Of a DNA stretch of 64,000 nucleotides, positions 13,101-23,200 are shown one piece after another. The notes under the pieces were generated by a model. The model made no database searches and was not told the origin of the DNA. It saw only the letters and a program-made list of their open reading frames with translations. The stretch is from Scolanthus callimorphus. Lineage: Eukaryota > Cnidaria > Anthozoa > Actiniaria > Edwardsiidae. Position numbers and translations under genes: made by a program. Where the stretch lies: positions 25,283,280 to 25,347,279 of the forward strand of contig CM066924.1 of NCBI GenBank assembly GCA_033964015.1, in the 5' to 3' direction. The stretch's first letter is position 1. Each line of letters opens with the position of its first letter.

Positions 13101-16100
13101 ATAGCTTGACGTTCTGTATTAGACAAGTTGTCTGATATGCGTTGAAGAGGAGAAGATGTAATTTCAAATTTAACAGCATCAAGGTAGTTATTAAGAGTTT
13201 CATTCCTATCAGTGGGTGGAGTCCAAGAACTCTTTTTATGAAAGGGATAAGAAGATGCAACGGAAGACGACTGATTGGAAGCTTGGTTGTTAGTTGCTAG
13301 ATTAGTATCGTTAGTCTGATCATTGTCAACAAAGTATTCTTGAAGACGCATTCGTCTTGAGAAATCAGCAATGTCTGCAGAAACCTCACACCAATTGATT
13401 TGTTTAGGAGTGGGGCAGAAGGTAAGGCCTCTGGCAAGAACATTAGTCTCAGCGTTAGAAAGAGTAACCTTAGATAGGTTTATTACTGAGTCAGTGGAAA
13501 GAGTCTGTTTGCGTCGCTTACGCCTACATCTTCTGCGTGTTAAGGGTGTGGGGTCATTGTTGTTATCAGGGATAGGATCGGGCTCAGTGGTTGCGTGATT
13601 AAAGTTATTGTTACTGTGTATACGATACCGTGACTGTTTCCTAGCACGTCTGTTAAAGAGAAGCGATTCCAGTGATGAAGCCATTGAGGTCAACTTGTTA
13701 CAATAATATGAAAAAAAATCCGGTGTACAAGAAGTCCTTAAAAGTTCCTTGTTTTGAGCCAGTTCTCGTTCAAGGTCCTGTATCATTAGTTTGCATTCTT
13801 TAATTAGAAGGTCCAATTGTCTGTTAGCTGCAAAAATCCAAGTCGAGTTCCACTTTCTGTAGAAACCGCGGTTGCTCGCTACTAGAGGTGGAGACCGCCT
13901 GGGAAGAAGATGTTTAGGAACTAAACAATGTTGCTTGAAGAAAGTGTAGTTTGCCAAGTGATGATGGTACCTGATTAACTTAAGTTGAGTTCGTTTTGTT
14001 GTGTTGAAAAGTCTTGAGAATCTAAATTGCTGGTGATGTCTGTAGAGAGGAAGGGGTGGACGTGTAATTCCATGACTCTGCGAAGTGGTAGAAGAATTAC
14101 GAAAGCTATGAGCTGATTCTCTGTTTATGATGTGTGTTGCTCCAGTAGAATTTGGACCAGGATTTGGGTGAATATCCATGCAAATAGTCAGACATGTTGC
14201 ATGAAGGAGTATCATGACTCCAGCAATCAGCGTTAACGAGGTGGAAAGTTTGTTGACGATTCCGGTAGGCGTAGAAACTCTTTGACAGCTTTGCCTTGTT
14301 GTTGTAATTATGAAAAGTCCAATGCGACATCTCCAAGAGGAAGTATCAATCCCCATTTTAAATAATTTGAAGTAAGCAAATCCTCGGATCTGTGAAGACC
14401 TGCGGCTTGTAAGGACGTAAATGTAGACTAAAATATGAAAATCCGCGAACGAGGTATTTTGCCAAGCTGGATCCTGATAACGGACCTGTCAACCAGTTGA
14501 ACTGAGAAAAATATATATAATGAAAGGTCGACGAACAGCTTAAACGATGATTATTTAATACGATATTTCAATCGGCCATTACCGATCTTCTTCAGGTTTT
14601 GAATGGAGATATTTACATTGCATGCTGGATATAAATAAAATAACGGTCACATTTTTAAAAAAAAGAAAAATACATATGATACGGTGCTTGAGAAGTGACA
14701 GATAAAAGATAAAAAATATCAAACAAAACTAAGGATTAATTACAGCTAAAATTAACAAAACTTTCATCTCTTATGTTAAGACCATTAGGAGTTAGAGTTC
14801 GAGCTCTGTTGATGAGAAAAGCTTCTCTGGCTTTGCGTATAGAGTTGCGGTTAGATTTAAGTTTTTCTAAAGGGATTAAAAGCATGTCAGAGGCAATTCA
14901 CAAAGCTGGCAATCCAGGACGTCCCATTGTTTCTTCTAATAACCATCCTACAGAACGCATTTCTCAGTTCGTAGATTTCTTTTTTTTGTCAAACCACTAG
15001 TCTCTAAACTTCCCTCTTACATTAAAGACACTAATGATTTTTTGAAAAAACTGCTTACTCTAGATTTACCCGATAACGCTATGCTTGTGACCCTTGATGT
15101 TTCCTCTTTATATACTAACATACCACATAACGATGGAATTAAAGCTTGCCGTCATTATCTCTCCACCCGTTTCAGTAAACAAATTCCCACTGAAACTATA
15201 TGTGACCTTATTCGCATGATCCTCACTATGAATCATTTTACCTTTAATGATAATAACTACCTCCAGATTCACGGAACTGCTATGGGCACTAGGATGGCGC
15301 CTTCTTTTGCTAACCTTTTTCTAGGTCTCTTCGAAACTAATGCACTTGCTAAAGCTCCCTATAAACCACACACATGGTGGAGATATCTAGATGACATCTT
15401 CATGATTTGGGACAGGTCCGAAGAGGATCTTGTTTCTTTTGTTTCATATCTCAATGGCATACATCCTACTATCAAATTTACATGCGAGCACTCTTTCAAC
15501 AGTATTCCCTTTCTTGATGTTTCTGTCTCTATCGTCAATGGCGCAGTAGAAACTGACCTTTACAGCAAACCTACTGACAAACATCAGCATCTGCTTTATT
15601 CTTCCTGTCATCCTTCTCATACCAAAAAGGGTATCCCCTACAGTTTAGCTCTACGACTCCGCCGTATTTGTTCTACACATGAATCATTCATTGCTCGTTG
15701 TAATGAACTTACTGAATTCTTACATAAACGCGGTTACAAACGTGATTTTGTTAATCAGCAAATCTCACGTGCGGCCGCTATGTCCCGCGCCGACGCCCTT
15801 AAACCCAAAGGCAGTACTAACAATTCATCTGATCGTATTCCTTTCGTTTTAACTTATAACCCTAGCCTTCCCTACATTTCTGGTATTTTACGCAAGTATT
15901 TTAGAATTCTCCATACCTCTGACCGTTGCAAAGAAGCTTTCCCTGATCCTCCTTTAATTGCCTTTCGCAGAAGCCCTAACCTTCGAGACCTTCTTGTTAA
16001 AGCTGAGCTTACTAAACCTTTCATAAACAACCTCCCTACTGGCTCGTACCGTTGCGGCGATAACTGTAATACTTGTAAATATATCGCAGATGGCATAACG

Positions 16101-17939
16101 TCCTATTCTTTTAACGCCACTAACGAAACCCGAAACATAACTTCTAGAATAACCTGCAAAACTAATAATGTAATATACATGATTGAGTGTAAACGCTGCC
16201 ACCTACAATATATAGGCGAAACAAAACGTCAACTTCGTGAACGGTTTAATGAACACCGACGCACTTTAGATTCTGACAGTCAATCTACTCCTACTACCGC
16301 TGCCCTCCACTTCCATAATACAGCTAACCACATTGCCTCTGACATGCTTTTAATCCCTTTAGAAAAACTTAAATCTAACCGCGACTCTATACGCAAAGCC
16401 AGAGAAGCTTTTCTCATCAACAGAGCTCGAACTCTAACTCCTAATGGTCTTAACATAAGAGATGAAAGTTTTGTTAATTTTAGCTGTAATTAATCCTTAG
16501 TTTTGTTTGATATTATTTTATCTTTTATCTGTCACTTCTCAAGCACCGTATCATATGTTTTTTTTTTTTTTTAAATGTGACCGTTATTTTATTATATCCA
16601 GCATGCAATGTAAATATCTCCATTCAAACCTGAAGAAGATCGGTAATGGCCGATTGAAATATCGTATTAAATAATCATCGTTTAAGCTGTTCGTCGACCT
16701 TTCATTATATATATTTTTCTCAGTTCAACTGGTTGACAGGTCCGTTTATCAGGATCCAGCTTGGCAAAATACCTCGTTCGCGGATTTTCATATTTTAGTC
16801 TACATTATGGGCAGAGTGTATGAGCTCCTTCAAGTGTGATAGCCCCCAAAAATCGGTTCAAGATTTGCCAGGTTAATCTGAGATGCCAATTGAGAAAGGT
16901 AACTTTGCAAAGGTGTTTTTTGTATTATACTCGGAACATTTTAGTGCCCCTTTGGAAAATTCCCTCTGTAGTGGAGGGGGGTGTAAGGGACCCCCGAATA
17001 CCATAATATCGTGTCCAAAAACGCAAATACCGTAATATCGGGTCAAAAATTCGCAAATACCGCGATATCGTGTCTAGAATTCGCGCCACTATTATAATTA
17101 TTGCATTTGACTGGCATGTAAATAAACTGGGTCAGGAAGCCAAAGGCAGAATGTTTCGCACGGTATAACTTCAACACGACCAAAAGAAATTGTAACTCTC
17201 AGGTCTATGAAATACTGGTCACCGCAGACAAAATACCGAATTACCGTCATTTCAGTTTTTTTCCCCGAAAACCGCTTGTTTTAAAGTGAAATCCTGCATA
17301 CCGAGCAGAGCTAGAATATCGGAACATCGCGTCTTTTTAGCAGTTTTACTGAAATACCGAGGCAATTTTGTTCACATATCGTAGTACCGTGAACCCCTAC
17401 ACCCCCCTCGTAGTGGGATGTAGATTTTTTTCTAGAATCACATGCCCCATTACCTGCATCATGTGGAAGTATAATGCACATCCTCCATGGCTAAAGGCAT
17501 ACAGTAAAACTGGCCTGTGTTTGCATTCAAGGCTAATGAGTGTGTCCATTACATGGTAACTGATTTCTTTAGCTTTAGTGGCTCCTCTAAAGAATGTAGC
17601 AAAAGATGTTGGAGTAACTCTAACCACACTGAAGTCCTTTTCTCTGAACAGTTCACTGAATTTTGCCAATTGCTTGTCCTTGGAATCATTCCAGCCAAGG
17701 ACAACAAGAATTGGAGATTCCTTGTTAATAGAGTGGCTTTGATCTGCAATGACTACACCATATTTCTTGTGAAGAGAGGCCATTTTGTTGAGAGCAAAAG
17801 TTGATGTGTGAACATGTCCTTTGTTGGACGGTGGTTTCAGTAAGATGCTTGTAGACTTGAAGATTTTCCAAGGACCAAACCTTGATAACAATCCAGACCT
17901 TAACAATCCAGCTATAGTGGCACTTCTGAAAAGGCTCAT
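10160..17939 (-). CDS. TMEM53: TMEM53 / DUF829 family protein, 2 exons split by a PLE-filled intron
   Basis: Exons 17454-17939 and 10160-10666 join in phase 0 with GT-AG borders to give about 330 residues (human about 277). Exon 1 carries ILVVLGWNDSKDKQL and the nucleophile-elbow-like YAFSHGGC of this alpha/beta-hydrolase-like family. Exon 2 carries AGTIFDSCP, a hydrophobic helix (LLVHYVVGITFPVAMYL), PELLLYSKADPLS and the terminal HNEEYVGILKEF. In vertebrates TMEM53 is a nuclear-envelope membrane protein. The N-terminal 50 residues are longer than usual and rich in Ser, Arg and hydrophobics without acidic residues, so a mitochondrial leader is conceivable; the second Met, in NKMASLHKKYG, could be the true start. 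The 6.8-kb intron consists largely of one retroelement composite. Confidence 0.88.
10990..11004. repeat. Left target-site duplication of the PLE composite
   Basis: The 15 bases cattatgggcagagt here are repeated exactly at 16803-16817, on the two sides of the Penelope-like composite. They are followed inward by element sequence on each side. Confidence 0.85.
11054..11087 (-). ncRNA. Candidate hammerhead ribozyme core, PLE copy A 3' end
   Basis: Read on the minus strand: CTGAAGA, a stem II of five to six pairs (gatcgg / ccgatt) closed by taatgg, GAAA, then TATC. This fits the CUGANGA - stem II - GAAA - stem III - UH core with a minimal, self-complementary stem III (ATAT). Such a stem would form best as a dimer, as described for hammerheads of Penelope-like elements. 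Stem I support is weak (two clear pairs). Confidence 0.6.
11229..14356 (-). pseudogene. PLE copy A: reverse transcriptase - GIY-YIG endonuclease ORF with one frameshift
   Basis: A reading frame of about 1,040 codons, open except for one missing base near 11766-11768; intact copy B has TTTAA where this copy has TTAA on the coding strand. Order: a hydrophobic N-terminus ending in the 2A-like DIHPNPGP (residues 61-68), a basic linker with RRRCRRKRRK (near 275-290), then the RT core. RT landmarks: ADKGSGTVVMDKDWY, FYILPKIHKAGNPGRPIVSS, LVTLDVSSLYTNIPH, GTAMGTRMAPSFANLF and the catalytic YLDD. After the break the C-terminal GIY-YIG nuclease follows, with IECKRCHLQYIGETKRQL and an EHRR motif. The RT plus GIY-YIG pairing defines canonical Penelope-like elements, which retrotranspose by target-primed synthesis. 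Start: ATG at 14356, the first in the open frame. Confidence 0.88.
14562..14596 (-). ncRNA. Candidate hammerhead ribozyme core, PLE internal PLTR-like repeat
   Basis: Same core as at 11054-11087 and the same strand. It lies upstream of the copy A ORF, where the 5' terminal repeat of the element should be. Cleavage after TATC would release a 5' end just upstream of the copy A leader. Confidence 0.6.
14890..16493 (+). pseudogene. PLE copy B: 5'-truncated RT - GIY-YIG ORF
   Basis: Coding sequence begins inside the RT domain at the IHKAGNPGRP block and is open to the stop at 16493, except for a small insertion in a T-run near 14975-14990 that shifts frame. The open part from 15042 (483 codons) retains YLDD, the linker and the whole GIY-YIG nuclease in one frame. 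It lacks the RT amino-terminal half and the N-terminal region, so it is a dead copy. It matches copy A at nearly every codon, which indicates recent common origin. Confidence 0.88.
16630..16663 (+). ncRNA. Candidate hammerhead ribozyme core, PLE copy B 3' end
   Basis: Plus-strand copy of the motif: CTGAAGA, hairpin gatcggtaatggccgatt, GAAA, TATC. It stands in the 3' terminal repeat of copy B, mirroring the copy A site. All three occurrences keep the core bases unchanged. Confidence 0.6.
16803..16817. repeat. Right target-site duplication of the PLE composite
   Basis: Exact repeat of cattatgggcagagt seen at 10990-11004. It marks the right boundary of the composite insertion in the TMEM53 intron. 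Confidence 0.85.
16925..17446. mobile_element. Candidate TIR element ending beside the TMEM53 donor
   Basis: The inverted ends are imperfect: left ggaggggggtgtaaggg, right (inverse) gaggggggtgtaggggttc. The interior carries several variants of taccgtaatatcg. The right end stops within about ten bases of the TMEM53 exon 1 splice donor at 17453. The boundary is approximate. Confidence 0.4.
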
Positions 17940-18110
17940 CTGGTAATAAATATAGAAAGAAGTATTTTAATTATTATTTTATCTGTCAGGGCTTCCTCAT
18001 GGCTGCTCAGCATTTAAGAAAAAAGATTTCTAAAACTTAAAAAATGACTTCCCAACAGAGCCTGTTTTGGAACTGAAAAATAAAAGAAGTTTTTGTTGTC
18101 AAAAATATGG

Positions 18111-18158
<48 letters not shown>

Positions 18159-20234
18159 GCACAGGAGGCTTATTAGGATGTAGCCCTGGTGAGAAGCAGG
18201 ATCCTACTAATATCTGATTTTAGGGTCATGTAGCTTCATATTGTTACTATTTCCTATGTACCATTGATAGTGTTATGGAATAAACTTATTATTACAGGAT
18301 CTTGTACTACCTTGATCTATTCTAGGATCAATGACTGTATTAAGTTAATAAATAGAACTGAAAACCGTTACTCTTTGAAGAAACTAACATTGTTCTACGT
18401 TTACCTTTGTTATTTACATAAGAAGACCACAAAACAGCTGTTTCTTGTTCTTCTAAATTATGACAGTCTCAACAGCTAGTCAGCCATCTTGTAAACTACC
18501 CACAATACTCTGGAATCCAAGTCCACCACAGGAAACCCCTATATTTTGACATTTCGTTTTTTTTTTTTCTTTTGCATCCGTAGCAGTCTTTGTCGCTCGA
18601 AGCACACTAACAGTAATCTAGGTACGATTTGCAATATTTTTCGGAACGTTGAGCCCGGTTTTGAGCTTCCATACAAATCAGCGTTGTGCGACGCTCCCTT
18701 CCCCTCCCCTGAAAGGACTGATATTCACATAGTCATCCCCAGTCTTTTCACTTGTTACTCGGCCGAGGTGAGAAGTTCTGACCAAAAGCTCACCAAAGCT
18801 ACGTTTGTGAGGAAAAAACTGTCTTATTTAGCTCCTCTTTGTAGAACGACCTTCAAAGAAGTGTTAGTGATGGTTCCTAAAGCAGTCCAGACATATAAGT
18901 GAGCAAAAGGCCTACATGCTTTTTGAGCGTGAAGTTTGAGAAGTTCCACTTCCAGGGCCCAGGGGGTGAAAGTTCTTAGAATTCCAGTGCATTTCTTCCA
19001 GGAATTCAGGCGATATATTATTTGTATATACAACATTTTCAAGAGAATATTTATGCCGTGGTTAATCTGTGCTACATGTCTGTAGAGTTATCCCTTAGTA
19101 TGGTGTAAAATTGGCCAAAATTCTTCCAGGAAACCTTCGCATGTCTTGTTTCACTTTGAGTTTGACGCGGCAAATCGGACGGACCTGAATCTGAAAGTAG
19201 AAGTGACATGTTTGCTGATATTCAGGACGGTGAGTTTTGTTGATATCAAATAATCTTTGTAAAGGGTGAACGGCTTGGTGAACTATCTTACCTTTAAAAA
19301 GAGTGATGCCTGGGGGGTAATCCCTATATTCAAAGGTAAGGGGGGTGCCGTCTCGACCTCGAAACCCTGACCCTATCCCAGACCTAAATTTGCAAAATAT
19401 GGCACCATACCCTACACAGTCCACATTGTCAACCAAACTTGTGCTAGAACTACACACAATTTGATCTCTTAATTTGTGCACAGTGGCACTACTCCATATG
19501 AAGCATGTTCACTCAGTTTTATTGGCCTTAAAGGGGCTCTCGTACGCTTAATATTCGTCCACCATGGATATAAAATGTGTGGTTCCAAAAAATATCCATA
19601 CCCCCCCAACGGAAGGGTGTTGAAAAGTGACCCCCCCACCCCTCTGGAATTTCCGAAGAAAAATACAGTATTTGTATGGAAAAGATCAGGTAAATTGACC
19701 CCTCTGGAATTTCCAATCCCTTCCGTAGGGGGGGGTATGGATAATTTCTGGAAACACACAATAAGTAAAATTGTAACCGTGAAATCACATGTACATTTGC
19801 CCGTAGTAATCAAAATAATCCTCCAGATAAATAGAAAAACCTTAGTGTTAGACAAAATGCAATAACAGGATGGAATTGGATTGCGATTTAAGGTATTTCT
19901 TGTCAGAGAAGTGGCCAGCAAGCGTGTGAGAGCCCCTTTAATAACTGAATCAGTTCCCTATCACAGATCTTTTCTCATTAAAATGACACCCTATCCCACA
20001 CCTACCCTGTACCTTATATGAGGGTGTACCCCCTGATCCCCCCGAAGTCATACCAGTATAGACTGTTCAAAGAAATGACCCCCAACCCTCTAGAATTTCT
20101 AGCAAAAAATACAGTGATTGTTTGGGAAATAATAGTAAAAATTGGCCCCTTTCCAATCCTGTTCATGGAGAGGGTATGTTTTTTTTTCTGGAATCACACT
20201 GTAGGCCCTCACAATATCTTCATATTTTGAAATC
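17940..20234. other. Divergent intergenic region TMEM53 / ZSWIM
   Basis: Both gene promoters should lie here, but I see no convincing core elements. It contains a homopolymer of about 40 C at 18115-18156, open frames without recognisable domains (for example 18546-18902), and the TIR elements at 19529-19940. An additional upstream ZSWIM exon cannot be excluded. Confidence 0.5.
19529..19940. mobile_element. TIR element with a second MITE nested inside (19578-19757)
   Basis: Outer ends ttaaaggggctctcgtacgc and the inverse of gcgtgtgagagcccctttaa. Inside, 19578-19757 has its own arms of about 45 bases: gttccaaaaaatatccatac followed by a C-run, and the inverse ending in tatggataatttctggaaac. A decayed relative of the inner element appears at about 19985-20205 (ggagagggtatg, tctggaatcacac). 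Confidence 0.7.
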
Positions 20235-23200
20235 ATGGAAATGTATAACTTTTTCATGTTTCCAGATGTAGATGATTGGATGATGGGAGATTATGATGAT
20301 GATTCAGATGATGATTACTACGACTATGACGATGATGATTACTACTCTGATGGAAGTGATGTTTGTGACGACCACTTACGCTATGGCTGCAAACGCTGCA
20401 TGTATGACAAATGCAAAGATGAGCTAAAAACTACTCAATCTGAACCCAAGACTTACAATCCTGTTAAACTTATTGATCAATGCTGTAAATTTCTGGCATT
20501 AAACTTTCCATTTGCTTATCTTCAAGACCGAGTTCCTCCTGTTCCAGATGAACTGCAGTTGAAAGTGATATCAATGTCTTTCCCTACTGAGGAGGAGAAA
20601 TTGTTGCGTTATGCTTCACTCAGCAGCAGCATCTATGATATGAATGATTTTCAGCATTGGTCATGCAACATTGAAAGTGACTATAAAGTTACAAACATGA
20701 GGCAGATTGGTAAGTGCAATTTGTGAACAGTTTAGAATTGTGCAGCCAGGAATTGCTCACCTTATTGCAGTGGATAGTGGAAAAAAATGTGCACCCCCTG
20801 TTGAGGCCCCCAGTTTCAGGTACCCACCCTGGGAATTTCTGGTTGCCCCTATCCACCCTAGAATTGCAGTGAATTTTCTCATCACCACACATATAATTAT
20901 GTTTCCCCACCCTGGAATTCCATATTTCTGGAATTTTGCTCCAGTATTAGGGTAACCACCCTGGAATTCCACAAGCCCTTTTGCAACTGTCCAACAACAC
21001 TTGAATGTCTCTTCCAGCCAAAAAAAAAACACAGACACCCCTGGCCAGTACTTCAAAATAGGGGATAAACCCTCTTGTATTTCTTAGGACCACAGAACAT
21101 GCTCTCAAGCTGTTTGGGCTTTTAAGAATGTATAAGAAATGCATGAAAAGTACTAGACTGCTTGCAGCCCCTTCTTTGGCGAATGTCTGTAAATTGAGGG
21201 CAATTTTTTTTACACATGGTGTACTTGATTTGTTTACGGTGTCGAGTTACTCAGGAGAGAAGGAGAGATGTGCCACGGGGGGAAAACTTTGAAAGAAGTG
21301 ACTGCGAACACTTTGCTGGACGTTTGCTGAAGAAGGGGCTGCATTCAGTCTAGAAAAGTACAGTAGTAGGGCCATGCTAGTCAACCAGCCACCTGTCCAA
21401 TGAAAAAATGTTAGTTTCTTTGGCTTTACAATAAGCGTCAAATATATCTTTTTGAAATAAGCCTGTTACTTTGATCCCCAAACAACATTTTGCCTTATTA
21501 ATCTGAGGTTGAAAAGTTTATGTTTTGATTTGTATGTCTATTCCTTTAGGTGTCAGGTTGAGTGCAAATGTTAATTGTCCTGGAGGAAGAGACGAGAAGT
21601 ATGTCACCATTCACTTTGACCGCGGGAAAATCACTTCGGCCCATTGCTCTTGCGACACCTCTACTGCGTGGTGTAAACATGTCATTGCTACAGCATTAGC
21701 AAGAATCCGCAGCCCTGAGAAACTAACCCGTTCTCAGCTAAGACTTCCAATATCAGATTCTCTGTACCAGCTCAACAGAGAGCAGCTCCTGAAGTTTGCG
21801 CATGCTCTGTTGCAACAGCACCAAAATACTGACATGGTAGAGACTGCACAGGATGTACTTGACAAGCTGGTCAATCGTAATGGACAGTACAACCAGGCAG
21901 AGATCAATATCATGCAAGGAGTACCAGATCCTACCTCAGGACCAGGTAATAATAATATTAATTATGATAACGATCATTTCAGCTATGACATCAACCTTGT
22001 AAATCAAGTCATCAGCTGGAGACCAAGTTATACAAAGCTATCACCAAGTCACCATGTTTACGGTAGTTGCCATCTGTTTGTGTTTGGTGGATATACAGCA
22101 CTTTATGAGATGTATGTACTGTACCAGTACTTAAAGAGCTACTGACAGGGTTTTTTGTACCGATCTTAAACAAATTGGTAACTGAAGCGGTAAATAGATG
22201 TAGCATTTCTGTTGAGGAAATTTATTTAAGCCTTATAGTTTTCATGTTACAAACGTTTTTACCAATTCAGTTTTCCTGGGTCAGGAAATCGAGGCTGGGG
22301 CGTCAAATCCAGAACCGGAATAGGATAACTCCTACCTCACTCTCGTCTCAGGAGCTTTCTCTGCTGTCTGTGTTAGGTCCGACTCCGATCAGAAAAGAAA
22401 CTAGAAATGTTTTCCTCGCTTGATGAAGTCGCCATCTTTAGCCGTCATGAGTTCTGGATGTGACATCACAAAAGGGTCAGGACTATTTGTTTGCATTTTG
22501 AGCTGGGCTTCCTGTGGTGTTTATTTTTTGCCTTTTCTCAATGGAAAAACAATTTTATGACAATTTTATTTGTTTTTACATAATCATTTGTACAACTGTC
22601 AACTATATTTTACCATTTTTAGTCAAAATATTGGTCAAACCCTGTCAGTAGCTCTTTAAAATAGTTTTGAATGATTATTGGTCTCTTAACTTGTAGGTCT
22701 TGGTGACGATTGCCACTGGTTTGTTTGCACAAAAGGTTTCCAGGACCGGTGTCGTGGCATTCACTATGAATCAGTTGAGAGTCTTGGGTTTGTCATTAGG
22801 CAAGAGAACTATACTAATAACTATGAGCTCCATGAGACTTGGTCTCTCAATCGCCGTCAGGTGCCCATCATCAAAGGTGAGTACTGGCCAGGAAGCCAGC
22901 TCTGGTTCTCACAGGCATTTTTATAATTAGGTATGTGGAAATTCACTGTCAAGCACCAACCAACAAACAGCATTTTGGCTTCCATCTGTCAAACTCCTGA
23001 AAATTGATACAATATTTTTGTGCACTTGCCAATTGTAAACAAACCCATAGACTTGTGATGTCTAGATTAGTTTAATCTAGATAAAAACCTTTCTGCAGTG
23101 GTTTTCCTTGCTGAGATCTATGTTTAAAAATTTGATTAATGGAAGCCACTAATTTGGAAGTTGGCAGCAGTTAATTATGAAAATTGAGTAACAGTAAAAC

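Larger units (their letters stand above)
11005..16802. mobile_element. Penelope-like retroelement composite, inverted copies inserted as one unit
   Basis: From the right, the minus strand holds a truncated 3' end (14897-14515), followed without a break by a full copy A (about 14514-11005). The plus strand holds a 5'-truncated copy B (14898-16802). The two C-terminal halves are near-identical inverted repeats of about 1.8 kb around a 2-kb centre. Identical 15-bp target duplications flank only the outer ends, so the whole composite arrived in one event. The strand switch at 14897/14898 joins the inverse of the tail coding end (near the codons for EAI) to internal RT sequence at HKAGNPGRPIVSS. 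Direct PLTR-like repeats plus inverted partial copies are typical of Penelope-like elements. Confidence 0.88.

Noticed and set aside
18546..18902. Candidate first exon of the ZSWIM gene ending at a gtgagc donor
   Set aside because: Its phase does not fit the 20266 acceptor, and the frame from ATG 20235 is open without it.
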